A DNA stretch of 11,087 nt, taken from NCBI GenBank assembly GCA_002305415.1, contig DBQX01000012.1, positions 15,540-26,626 on the forward strand. Reading direction: 5' to 3'. The position numbers and the translations under genes are program-made. The first letter of the stretch is position 1; each line of letters starts with the position of its first letter. The notes under the pieces are model-generated. The model was given only the letters and a program-made list of their open reading frames with translations. It ran no database searches and was not told the origin of the DNA. Source of the stretch: Actinomycetales bacterium UBA1383 (GTDB lineage Bacteria; Actinomycetota; Actinomycetes; Actinomycetales; Actinomycetaceae). Shown here piece after piece: positions 1-4,762 of this stretch.

Positions 1-13
1 CCCCTGAGCGCGA

Positions 14-29
14 CAGGCTGCCTAGCCTG
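14..29. other. small perfect hairpin upstream of first gene
   Basis: The arms CAGGCT (14-19) and AGCCTG (24-29) are perfect inverted repeats around a 4-base loop. There is no T-run after either arm, so a classical intrinsic terminator is not supported. It lies in the short space before the first complete gene and could be an mRNA stem-loop or chance in GC-rich DNA. Confidence 0.2.
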
Positions 30-71
30 GGCACCTGCGCGCAGCGTATCACAGGCGGCGGGGGACGGGAC

Positions 72-338
72 ATGACGGACCAGCAGGTGTTCCAACTTCT
101 GATCGACAAGATCGACTCGCTGGACGAGAAGGTGGTGGAGGGGTTCCGGCGGGTGAATGGCCGCCTCGGCAAGCACGACGACGCGATCGCGCGGATCGAG
201 GTGCGCGGCTGCGCACGCTACGCCGATCACCTGGAGCCGCCCCCAACGCCCTCGCGGTTGAAGCGCGCCGGTGAGACGACCGGGATCGCGGCCGTTGTGG
301 TCGCCCTCATCGAGGCGCTGAAAGCGTGGGCGAGATGA
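72..338 (+). CDS. small coiled-coil/membrane-helix phage protein (XhlA-like layout)
   Basis: This 88-residue protein starts at an ATG behind a purine-rich stretch (GGGGGACGGG). Residues about 1-45 form a charged, heptad-like helix (VFQLLIDKIDSLDEKVVEGF and onward). A Pro-rich hinge (EPPPTPSR) follows, and the C-terminal helix from about residue 68 is hydrophobic (GIAAVVVALIEALKAW). A cytosolic coiled coil followed by one C-terminal membrane anchor is the layout of XhlA-type haemolysin/holin-accessory proteins encoded next to phage endolysins. That comparison is by layout, not a recognised family match. The stop codon overlaps the ATG of the cell-wall hydrolase gene as ATGA, so the two are probably translationally coupled. 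The likely role is membrane-associated help in lysis. It could also be an unrelated small membrane protein. Confidence 0.7.
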   Translation: MTDQQVFQLLIDKIDSLDEKVVEGFRRVNGRLGKHDDAIARIEVRGCARYADHLEPPPTPSRLKRAGETTGIAAVVVALIEALKAWAR

Positions 339-850
339 GCGACCCGACCATCGTCGACCGGCTCACGGCGATCCAAGTGCTCGCCCTGACGATCTGGGGC
401 GAGGCGCGGAGCGAGTCGCTCGAGGGGCGCGTCGCGGTGGCGAGCGTGGTCCGCAACCGCGTGCGCGGGCGCGAGGGCCGGGACTATCGGACGGTTTGCT
501 TAGCCCCGTTCCAGTTTTCCTGCTGGGGCAAGCGGGGCGGCGAGCAGAACCACGCGGCGGTGCTCGACCAGGCGCACCGCCTGGCCGACGGCGGTCTGCC
601 GCCGCCGCTCGTGCGCGAGTGCTTGTGGATCGCCGAGGGCGTCATCTCGGGTGACCTCCTCGACGCGAGCGCCGGGGCGGATCACTACCTGACCCGCGCG
701 CTGTACGACTCGCCGGCGGCGCCGGCGTGGGCGAAGCGGTTCAGGGTGACCGCGTGCATCGGCCGGCACGTCTTCCTGGCGTCGGACGGGCGGCCCGAGC
801 GCGAGCCCGTAGGTGGCGATTTGCGGCCCGCGGCAGGCGGGACGGCCTAG
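335..850 (+). CDS. SleB/CwlJ-type cell wall hydrolase (putative phage endolysin)
   Basis: The 171-residue protein matches the Hydrolase_2 (SleB/CwlJ) family of peptidoglycan hydrolases. The N-terminal part has the family pattern WGEAR-x-E, with the likely catalytic Glu at residue 23, followed by EGRVAVASVVRNRV. PFQFSCW (residues 58-64) corresponds to the usual P-x-QFSxW block. GADHY (114-118) and the C-terminal GRHVF complete the fold. There is no signal peptide or membrane segment, so export would depend on membrane proteins such as the holin-like product encoded at 2648-2992. The ATG at 335 was chosen because it overlaps the upstream stop; an in-frame GTG at 326 would add three residues. 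In Bacillus, relatives degrade spore cortex, while phages use this fold for host lysis. The last 20 residues are low-complexity. Confidence 0.88.
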   Translation: MSDPTIVDRLTAIQVLALTIWGEARSESLEGRVAVASVVRNRVRGREGRDYRTVCLAPFQFSCWGKRGGEQNHAAVLDQAHRLADGGLPPPLVRECLWIAEGVISGDLLDASAGADHYLTRALYDSPAAPAWAKRFRVTACIGRHVFLASDGRPEREPVGGDLRPAAGGTA

Positions 851-928
851 ACATCGTCCGGCCCGGCGGTCGCGCCACGGCGCCCGGGTGCCGTCGGCGG
901 TCCGGGCCGTTTCGCGGGAGGCGGGATC

Positions 929-1105
929 GTGGGCGGGACGATGCGCGGAGAGCCCCTGATGCTCTGTCCACGGCATCCGGGCGAGGAGGGGATCTGGTAC
1001 CGACAGCCAAAGGGCTGCCCGCTGTGCCGGGCGCTGGAAGATCTCCGGACGTTGCGTGAGCGCCTTCTGGGGACGGGCCAGCGACCAGTCGATCGGAAGG
1101 AGTAA
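929..1105 (+). CDS. tiny CxxH/CxxC putative zinc-binding protein
   Basis: This small reading frame fills the space between the hydrolase and the next gene. A GTG at 929 has a strong Shine-Dalgarno (GGGAGG, 916-921) seven bases upstream, giving 58 residues. The in-frame ATG at 941 would give 54 residues and has a weaker site. From the ATG, the protein contains LCPRH near residue 9 and CPLC at residues 26-29, a CxxH...CxxC set that could bind one zinc ion. A charged helix follows (ALEDLRTLRERLLG). The TAA stop directly abuts the ATG of the next gene, as expected for a real gene in this packed operon. The function is unknown; a zinc-stabilised mini-protein or adaptor is an inference. Confidence 0.6.
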   Translation: MGGTMRGEPLMLCPRHPGEEGIWYRQPKGCPLCRALEDLRTLRERLLGTGQRPVDRKE

Positions 1106-1690
1106 ATGATGGCGGCCAATCACCTCGGCCTCGTGCAACAACTCGCCGCGAAGTTCCCGGAGTTGCTCGCCGGCGTCAACGATGATGCCCGGCGGGAGTT
1201 CACGCGCCGCGTCGCGCAGACCCTCAAGGCGCGCTTCCCGGCCGAGGGCTGGGCGCACAAGCGCGCCAGCGCCACGCGCCCGCCGTCGAAGGACGCGATC
1301 GTCGACGGCGCCGCCGACATGGTGGACATCCTGACCGGGGCGGCCACCGACCACCCGGTGCCGTGCTGGCGGGACGCGGGCCCGCTGGGCGGCCAGGTGC
1401 GCATCGAGGTCCCGGCGAAGGACTGGCTCGCCGCGGCGCCGGTTCCCGAGCCGGAGCCCGATCCGGACCCCGAACCGGAGCCCGCGCCGGTCTGCAAGGC
1501 CGACGACGTGGTGCGGGTCCTGACGCCGGTCCTGGCGGACCTCGCCGCGCGGCTCGCGGCGCTCGAGGCCGCGGTCCGGGCGATCCCGGCGCCGGCCCCG
1601 GGAGGCGGCGTCCCGCCGGTCTATGACGTCTCGATCAGCGTGCCCTACCTCGGGACGGCGAAGGGGACGGCCACGCCGAAGCAGGGGTGA
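1106..1690 (+). CDS. two-domain protein with Pro-Glu/Asp hinge, unknown function
   Basis: The 194-residue product has three visible parts. Residues 1-110 form a helical start (HLGLVQQLAAKFPELLAGV) followed by a segment with RASATRPPSKDAIVDGAADM and VDILTGAATDHPVPCW. Residues 113-129 are a run of Pro alternating with Glu and Asp, probably a stiff extended spacer. The C-terminal part has a Leu/Ala-rich helix (VLADLAARLAALEAAVRAI), a Gly/Pro turn, and a beta-like tail ending YDVSISVPYLGTAKGTA. The N-terminal part vaguely resembles modules found beside phage lysins and tail proteins, but I do not recognise a named family. AAGGAG (1097-1102) precedes two consecutive ATGs; the second (1109) has better spacing. 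The stop overlaps a possible GTG start of the phosphoesterase gene. A wall- or virion-associated role is only inferred from its position after the hydrolase. Confidence 0.8.
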   Translation: MMAANHLGLVQQLAAKFPELLAGVNDDARREFTRRVAQTLKARFPAEGWAHKRASATRPPSKDAIVDGAADMVDILTGAATDHPVPCWRDAGPLGGQVRIEVPAKDWLAAAPVPEPEPDPDPEPEPAPVCKADDVVRVLTPVLADLAARLAALEAAVRAIPAPAPGGGVPPVYDVSISVPYLGTAKGTATPKQG

Positions 1691-1695
1691 GGACG

Positions 1696-2424
1696 ATGCG
1701 CCTGTGTTCCTCGGACTGGCACGTGATCGACGGCTCGCGCGAGGAGCCGTGTGACCGCGAGACCGTGGCGCGGATCGTCGCCTACGCGATCGCGCACCAG
1801 GCCGAGGAGCTGATCCTCGCGGGGGACATCGTCGACCTGACCCGGGACCGGGACGCGATCGAGACGGGCGCGGCCGCGCTCGCCGCGCTGCTCGCGCCGC
1901 TGGCCGCGGCGGGGATCCCGGTCGTCTACATCGCCGGCAACCATGACCCCTACCGGCTCGTCGTCGGGCGCCTGGTGGACGCGCTCGCCCGGCGCGGGCT
2001 CACGGGGCCGGCCGTCACGGTGGCGAACGGACCGCTCCCGCGGGGCCCCTGGTCGATCGAACACGGCCACCGCTGGGACCCGGCGTGCTGTGGTGGGCCG
2101 CTCACTCGGATCGGGGAGGGGGCGACGCGGCTGGATCACGTGCTCGACCATGTCGGCGTCAACCTCGAGGGGCTGGCGTCGTGGCGGCCCGGGCCCGGCG
2201 AGGACGGGGTGCTCGACCACCCGACGCATCGGGCGATGGCGCGCTGGGCGGCCCGGCACGGCGCGCACCTGGTCGTCGGGCACACGCACCTCGCGCACGA
2301 GCTCGGGGGCGCGTGGCACGGCCGGAGCTGGCGCGTGCTCAACTGCGGCGCCGCCACCCGGCGGGCGCCGGCGACGGTTGTCTGGATCACGGATGAGGGC
2401 GATGGCGGCCTCGAGCCGCTCTGA
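1696..2424 (+). CDS. calcineurin-like metallophosphoesterase
   Basis: The 242-residue protein carries the full calcineurin-type metal site: D7-x-H9 (SSDWH), GD at 43-44 (AGDIVD), GNHD at 81-84, a His in EHGHRWD (122-128) and GHTH at 195-198. These residues normally hold two divalent metals that hydrolyse phosphoester bonds. The HGHxxD form of the fourth block is seen in small bacterial phosphoesterases related to LpxH-type pyrophosphatases, so lipid, nucleotide or protein-phosphate substrates are all possible. It is a single compact domain without signal peptide or membrane helix. The ATG at 1696 puts the SDWH strand at the usual distance from the N-terminus; an in-frame GTG at 1687 would overlap the upstream stop. 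It sits between a cell-wall hydrolase and a holin-like gene, separate from the SbcD-type phosphoesterase at 5952. Confidence 0.85.
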   Translation: MRLCSSDWHVIDGSREEPCDRETVARIVAYAIAHQAEELILAGDIVDLTRDRDAIETGAAALAALLAPLAAAGIPVVYIAGNHDPYRLVVGRLVDALARRGLTGPAVTVANGPLPRGPWSIEHGHRWDPACCGGPLTRIGEGATRLDHVLDHVGVNLEGLASWRPGPGEDGVLDHPTHRAMARWAARHGAHLVVGHTHLAHELGGAWHGRSWRVLNCGAATRRAPATVVWITDEGDGGLEPL

Positions 2425-2433
2425 GGAGGCAGC

Positions 2434-2646
2434 ATGCCGACGGTGACATGGATACCGGGCGAGGCGACGGTGGTCGCGATCGCCGAGGCGGTGACGGCCG
2501 TCGCGCAGACGGCGAAGGCGGCGATTGAGAGCGCCAGCCCCGAGCAGCGCGCGGCGGTCGGGACGTTTTGGGCCGAGGCGCTGAAGCCCTGGATCGAAGT
2601 GGCCCGGGCCTTCAACAAGCTCCTCGGCGTCGACAAGGAGGGCTGA
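2434..2646 (+). CDS. small helical protein of unknown function
   Basis: The product has 70 residues. A strong Shine-Dalgarno (GAGGAGG, 2423-2429), partly inside the upstream stop, supports the ATG at 2434. The sequence is almost entirely helical: an Ala/Val-rich stretch (VVAIAEAVTAVAQTAKAAI), a break at SASPEQ, then an amphipathic helix (FWAEALKPWIEVARAFNKLL). The first helix is not hydrophobic enough to be a confident membrane segment. It lies ten bases after the phosphoesterase gene and directly before the holin-like gene, so a role in lysis timing or as a holin partner is possible, but this is inferred from position only. I do not recognise the family. Confidence 0.75.
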   Translation: MPTVTWIPGEATVVAIAEAVTAVAQTAKAAIESASPEQRAAVGTFWAEALKPWIEVARAFNKLLGVDKEG

Positions 2647-2647
2647 G

Positions 2648-2992
2648 GTGGAAGGACAGACGCTCGCGCAGATCGTCGTCGGCGTCATCGTGGCCGTCGT
2701 CCTGCAGCGGCTGAAGGCCGTGTCCTGGTTCCCCGCGCTGAGCGAGGCCTCGACGCGGTGGACCAAAGTCACGGTGTCGGCGTTGGCGGCGGTGGCATCG
2801 GCGCTGGCGATCACCGTCGCGTGGGACGGGTCGGCCGGCGTTCTGACCATCTCGGGCCTGACCGTCGAGAACCTGGCGAACGGGGTCCAGGCGTTCCTGG
2901 TCAGCTTCCTGAGCCAGCACGTCTCGTACGAGATGCTGCTTCGACGGCCGTGCGCTGCTGCGCGACGGCCATCGGCGAGTCGGGCGGAATGA
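2648..2992 (+). CDS. holin-like multi-spanning membrane protein
   Basis: The 114-residue product starts at GTG with a near-perfect Shine-Dalgarno (AAGGAGGG, 2635-2642). Hydrophobic segments appear at about residues 6-19 (AQIVVGVIVAVVL), 41-58 (VTVSALAAVASALAITVA) and 65-90 (ending AFLVSFLSQHVSYEMLL). Short charged loops separate them and the tail is Arg-rich (LRRPCAAARRPSASRAE). Two or three membrane spans, small size and a basic C-terminus fit holins, which open the inner membrane for endolysin. The cell-wall hydrolase in the same operon has no signal peptide, which supports this role. The last 92 bases overlap the end of the zinc-ribbon gene on the opposite strand, so the basic tail may be a late extension. 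A different small membrane protein remains possible. Confidence 0.72.
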   Translation: MEGQTLAQIVVGVIVAVVLQRLKAVSWFPALSEASTRWTKVTVSALAAVASALAITVAWDGSAGVLTISGLTVENLANGVQAFLVSFLSQHVSYEMLLRRPCAAARRPSASRAE

Positions 2993-3170
2993 CGCCCGGC
3001 TGTCGGCAGCTCGCGCACACCCACTCGCGCGACGCCATGCGCCACAGCGAGTAGATGACGCCGGGCACGATGAGGCAGCACCAGAGCAGCACCTCGATCA
3101 CGAAGTACCCCTTCGTGTGGCGCTTCGGCTTGGCGACGACTCCGCACCGCGGGCAGAACATCGGCTTCAT
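2901..3170 (-). CDS. zinc-ribbon protein with a membrane segment
   Basis: The 89-residue protein begins with CPRCG (residues 6-10), continues with a basic strand (KPKRHTKGYF) and a hydrophobic span of about 20 residues (FVIEVLLWCCLIVPGVIYSL). It then has a second Cys pair (CASC) followed by GVIPPDSPMA. Two CxxC knuckles flanking a membrane hairpin match a widespread family of small bacterial and phage proteins with an LITAF-like zinc ribbon layout, whose function is not known to me. The ATG at 3170 has a good Shine-Dalgarno (GGGAGG). It lies about 40 bases downstream of the repressor-like gene on the same strand, so it may be expressed during lysogeny. Residues after about 67 are an Arg/Ala-rich tail coded opposite the holin-like gene and look like a read-through extension. 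Confidence 0.78.
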   Translation of the reverse strand: MKPMFCPRCGVVAKPKRHTKGYFVIEVLLWCCLIVPGVIYSLWRMASREWVCASCRQPGVIPPDSPMAVAQQRTAVEAASRTRRAGSGS

Positions 3171-3210
3171 GGATCCTCCCGCGCGAGCCGCTGTCCCTGG
3201 GGCGACTCGC

Positions 3211-3627
3211 CTACTTCTTCTCGGGCTTCTTCTCGACGGCCTTCTGAGTGCGCTCGACCAGGTCGAGCAGCGGACGACGGAGCTTGATCGCCTCCTCGAC
3301 GGTGAGCGTGCCGATCAAGCCATACAGCGTGAGGTGCGCGGACGTGAGCGGGATCGCCTGAAGCAGAGGCACGGCGGTAATCTCCCTAGGGGTCGGCCCG
3401 GCTGAGGTGACGGCATTATCACGTTCCGCCCCCTCCGGCGCAAGGGCCTCCTGCGCTTTCCGTGCATCTTCTTCTCCTGGCGCGACAGGAGAGGTCATCA
3501 GCTCCGCCACTGTCGTGCCCAGCGCCTGCGCGATCTTCTCAAGGCTCCGAGCCTGGTACGACCCGCCCGCCTCAATGCTCTTGACGGTCTCGTTGTCGAC
3601 GCCGGCCAGCTGATCAGCTGGGTCCAC
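3211..3627 (-). CDS. XRE-family regulator with truncated helix-turn-helix (repressor-like)
   Basis: The 138-residue product begins MDPADQLAGVDNETVKSIEA and continues SYQARSLEKIAQALGTTVAEL. These are helices 2 to 5 of a lambda-repressor-like (XRE/HTH_3) domain. The first helix and part of the second are absent: an in-frame TAG lies eight codons upstream of the GTG at 3627, no other start codon lies between, and the other upstream frame I read does not encode the missing piece. Residues about 45-85 are a Pro/Ala/Glu-rich linker. The C-terminal part (LLQAIPLTSAHLTLYGLIGT and a Lys-rich end) has no recognised domain and no visible LexA/CI-type Ser-Lys protease. A weak Shine-Dalgarno (AGGA, spacing 8) exists. 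Its place divergent from a Cro-like gene suggests a lysogeny repressor, possibly deleted or decaying. Confidence 0.72.
   Translation of the reverse strand: MDPADQLAGVDNETVKSIEAGGSYQARSLEKIAQALGTTVAELMTSPVAPGEEDARKAQEALAPEGAERDNAVTSAGPTPREITAVPLLQAIPLTSAHLTLYGLIGTLTVEEAIKLRRPLLDLVERTQKAVEKKPEKK
3606..3621. promoter_or_regulatory. 16-bp perfect palindrome inside repressor start
   Basis: CCAGCTGATCAGCTGG reads the same on both strands and lies just inside the 5' end of the repressor-like gene. It could be an operator through which a regulator controls this gene. It also encodes the conserved QLA turn of the helix-turn-helix, and CAGCTGGCC recurs at the equivalent codons of the Cro-like gene, so the symmetry may be a coding accident. 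Confidence 0.2.
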
Positions 3628-3647
3628 GGCGCGTATCCTGCCACACC

Positions 3648-3678
3648 GCTATATCCGAGTCACGCGAAATCACGGCAA
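3648..3678 (-). promoter_or_regulatory. possible promoter for the repressor-like gene
   Basis: Read on the minus strand, TTGCCG (3673-3678) is followed after 17 bases by GATATA (3650-3655), with TATAGC overlapping it. This is a plausible but weak sigma70 pair about 20-25 bases upstream of the GTG at 3627, leaving a very short leader. No better promoter for this gene was seen in the divergent region. Confidence 0.35.
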
Positions 3679-3744
3679 TTACAGGTCTTGCGGACTTTTT
3701 CGTGTAGCCTGCGATTTTTCTCTTGCACGATGCGGGAAAATCCG
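3661..3744. promoter_or_regulatory. cluster of candidate operator motifs in the divergent region
   Basis: Four related T-tract motifs lie between the divergent genes. They are CGTGATTTCGCG (minus strand, within 3661-3675), CGGACTTTTTCGTG (plus, 3691-3704), GCGATTTTTCTC (plus, 3711-3722) and CGGATTTTCCCGC (minus, 3732-3744). They share roughly CGGATTTTTCG, and the last lies between the -35 and -10 of the Cro-like gene's promoter. Multiple similar sites between divergent repressor and Cro genes are typical of phage switches. The consensus is loose and was judged by eye. Confidence 0.35.
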
Positions 3745-3750
3745 TATGCT
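3723..3750 (+). promoter_or_regulatory. sigma70-type promoter for the Cro-like gene and early operon
   Basis: TTGCAC (3723-3728) and TATGCT (3745-3750) are separated by 16 bases and lie about 30 bases upstream of the Cro-like start. The pair sits in the most AT-rich stretch of the window. It would drive the rightward operon beginning at 3780. One candidate operator motif lies inside the spacer, so repression by steric block is plausible. Confidence 0.6.
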
Positions 3751-3779
3751 ACGGGGGTAGACGGTCTGGAGCGATACCC

Positions 3780-3989
3780 ATGAACCTGCGAACCGCCCGA
3801 CGCCTGAAGGACATCACGCAAGCCCAGCTGGCCGAACGGGCCGGCGTAGACCAGACGACGATCAGCGACATCGAGTGCGGGCGCAACCGCAATCCCTCCT
3901 GGCAGACGGTCAAGCTGATCGCTGACGCGCTCGGCGTGCAGCCCGAGGAGATCTTCCCGGTGTCGGCGAGCAAGGGAGCCGAGGCGTGA
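3780..3989 (+). CDS. Cro-like XRE-family transcriptional regulator
   Basis: This 69-residue protein is essentially one helix-turn-helix domain. It runs MNLRTARRLKDITQAQLAER, AGVDQTTISDIECG and the later helices WQTVKLIADALGVQPEEIF, so all five helices of the lambda-repressor-like fold are present. The ATG at 3780 is preceded by GGAG with an 8-base spacer and lies downstream of the promoter at 3723-3750. An in-frame TTG at 3723 is inside the -35 element and cannot be the start. It is divergent from the truncated repressor-like gene and opens the early operon, which is the expected place for a Cro-type switch protein. Its recognition helix differs from that of the minus-strand regulator, so the two need not share sites exactly. 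The stop overlaps the next gene as GTGA. Confidence 0.85.
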   Translation: MNLRTARRLKDITQAQLAERAGVDQTTISDIECGRNRNPSWQTVKLIADALGVQPEEIFPVSASKGAEA

Positions 3990-4159
3990 CGCCCGCCGCT
4001 CTCAGCCGCCAGGCCGCGGCGATCTATCCCCGGTACCTCGACGTGGCCGGCCTGTGCGCCTACCTCACGCTGCCGTCCGACGACGCGGTGTACCGCCTCG
4101 TGCGGCAGGGGCTCCCGGCCTCGCGTCTCGGCCGCGGCGCCGGGCAGGGGACCCGGTGA
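3986..4159 (+). CDS. short MerR/excisionase-like DNA-binding protein, wing missing
   Basis: The 57-residue product starts at GTG overlapping the Cro-like stop (GTGA), with AAGGGAG seven bases upstream. It contains YLDVAGLCAYLTLPSDDAVY followed by RLVRQGLPASRLGR, the pattern of HTH_17 (MerR-superfamily excisionase-like) proteins in which a helix-turn-helix is followed by a short wing. In relatives the wing continues with an aromatic/basic strand and a final helix (typically Arg-Phe, then Asp-Val-x-x-Trp). Here the sequence turns into GAGQGTR and stops. It may be a minimal Xis- or Cox-like DNA-architecture protein or a decayed remnant. Its place after the Cro-like gene fits an early regulatory role. 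No integrase is in the window to pair it with. Confidence 0.6.
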   Translation: MTPAALSRQAAAIYPRYLDVAGLCAYLTLPSDDAVYRLVRQGLPASRLGRGAGQGTR

Positions 4160-4311
4160 CACCGCCACAGAAAGGCAGGCTTGAGATGGAGGCCGACCTT
4201 GCGGCGGCGTGCTCGGAGATGGTCGCGCGGCTCCAGTGGCTTGGGTGGGCCTGCGCGGCGGTGGGCTTCGCCGTGATCGTGCTGTTCGGGCTGCGCGCGC
4301 GGCGGGCCTGA
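4156..4311 (+). CDS. small single-span membrane protein
   Basis: This reading frame encodes 51 residues from a GTG that overlaps the preceding stop (GTGA) and has AGGGG five bases upstream. An in-frame ATG at 4186 would give 41 residues behind a weaker site. The C-terminal half is one clear membrane helix (LGWACAAVGFAVIVLFGL) ending in a basic cluster (RARRA), which suggests the C-terminus stays in the cytoplasm. The N-terminal part is a short amphipathic segment (EADLAAACSEMVARLQWL). The function is unknown. Small membrane proteins in phage early operons sometimes alter the host envelope or exclude other phages, but nothing in the sequence shows that here. Confidence 0.5.
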   Translation: MTPPQKGRLEMEADLAAACSEMVARLQWLGWACAAVGFAVIVLFGLRARRA

Positions 4312-4319
4312 GACAACAA

Positions 4320-4348
4320 GGGCCGCCTGGCTGGTACCCGGGCGGCCC
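4320..4348 (+). other. 8-bp perfect stem-loop between early genes
   Basis: GGGCCGCC (4320-4327) and GGCGGCCC (4341-4348) pair perfectly around a 13-base loop containing the palindrome GGTACC. It lies eight bases after the stop of the small membrane protein and just before the Shine-Dalgarno of the next gene. There is no T-run, so it is more likely an mRNA processing, stability or translation-tuning element than a terminator. Confidence 0.4.
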
Positions 4349-4369
4349 ACTTCAGAAGGGAGAACGGTC

Positions 4370-4762
4370 GTGGCCTTCATGTTGGGGGATTTGGATCGCG
4401 AAGTCAAGCGCCCCGTCGAGCCCCTGCGCGGCCGGCGCGTGAACCTGCTCGGCGGGACCTGGCCCGACCCCGCCGTCGTGCGGCAGCGCGCGCACGAGGC
4501 CGCCGTCGCCTACGACGCGCAGCACGCCGACGACGACACCTTCCCGATTCGACGCACCGCGTCGTGGCTGCTCGAGCAGCTGCCGGCGCTGGCGACGATC
4601 GAGGAGGCCTGCGAAGTCGTCGAGCACACGATCCGCCGCGCCGCCACGCGGTGCGAGCTGTCCTACGTCGAGCACCTGGTGGTCGAGGTGTGGCACAGCT
4701 ACGTCGTCGAGCGGCGCGAGAGCGCGCGGGCGGAGCGGTTGAGAGGGGGATACCGTGGGTGA
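4370..4762 (+). CDS. 130-residue early phage protein of unknown function
   Basis: The product begins MAFMLGDLDREVKRPVEPLR from a GTG start with a strong Shine-Dalgarno (AGGGAG, 4357-4362, spacing 7). The N-terminal third contains a Gly-Gly turn (NLLGGTWPDPAVVRQRAHEA). The rest is predicted to be helical and charged (EEACEVVEHTIRRAATRCEL, then VEVWHSYVVERRESARAERL). There are no membrane segments, Cys pairs or nucleotide-binding motifs. The gene ends by overlapping the start of the 395-residue protein gene by eight bases. Translation coupled to the recombination genes suggests it belongs to the same early operon. I do not recognise a family. Confidence 0.78.
   Translation: MAFMLGDLDREVKRPVEPLRGRRVNLLGGTWPDPAVVRQRAHEAAVAYDAQHADDDTFPIRRTASWLLEQLPALATIEEACEVVEHTIRRAATRCELSYVEHLVVEVWHSYVVERRESARAERLRGGYRG

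Noticed and set aside
500..1354. 284-residue minus-strand frame over the hydrolase gene
   Set aside because: It has no ribosome site or recognisable domain and runs opposite the SleB-type catalytic region.
1645..3147. 500-residue open frame on the minus strand
   Set aside because: It is an Arg/Pro/Ala-rich shadow spanning the phosphoesterase, helical and holin-like genes, all of which have proper starts, ribosome sites and motifs on the plus strand.
3055..3405. 116-residue plus-strand frame opposite the zinc-ribbon and repressor-like genes
   Set aside because: The minus-strand frames contain CxxC knuckles and a helix-turn-helix; this one has no motif and lacks a ribosome site.
3723..3779. 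TTG start extending the Cro-like protein by 19 residues
   Set aside because: The TTG is the -35 hexamer of the promoter, so the transcript would begin downstream of it; the ATG at 3780 has a good ribosome site.
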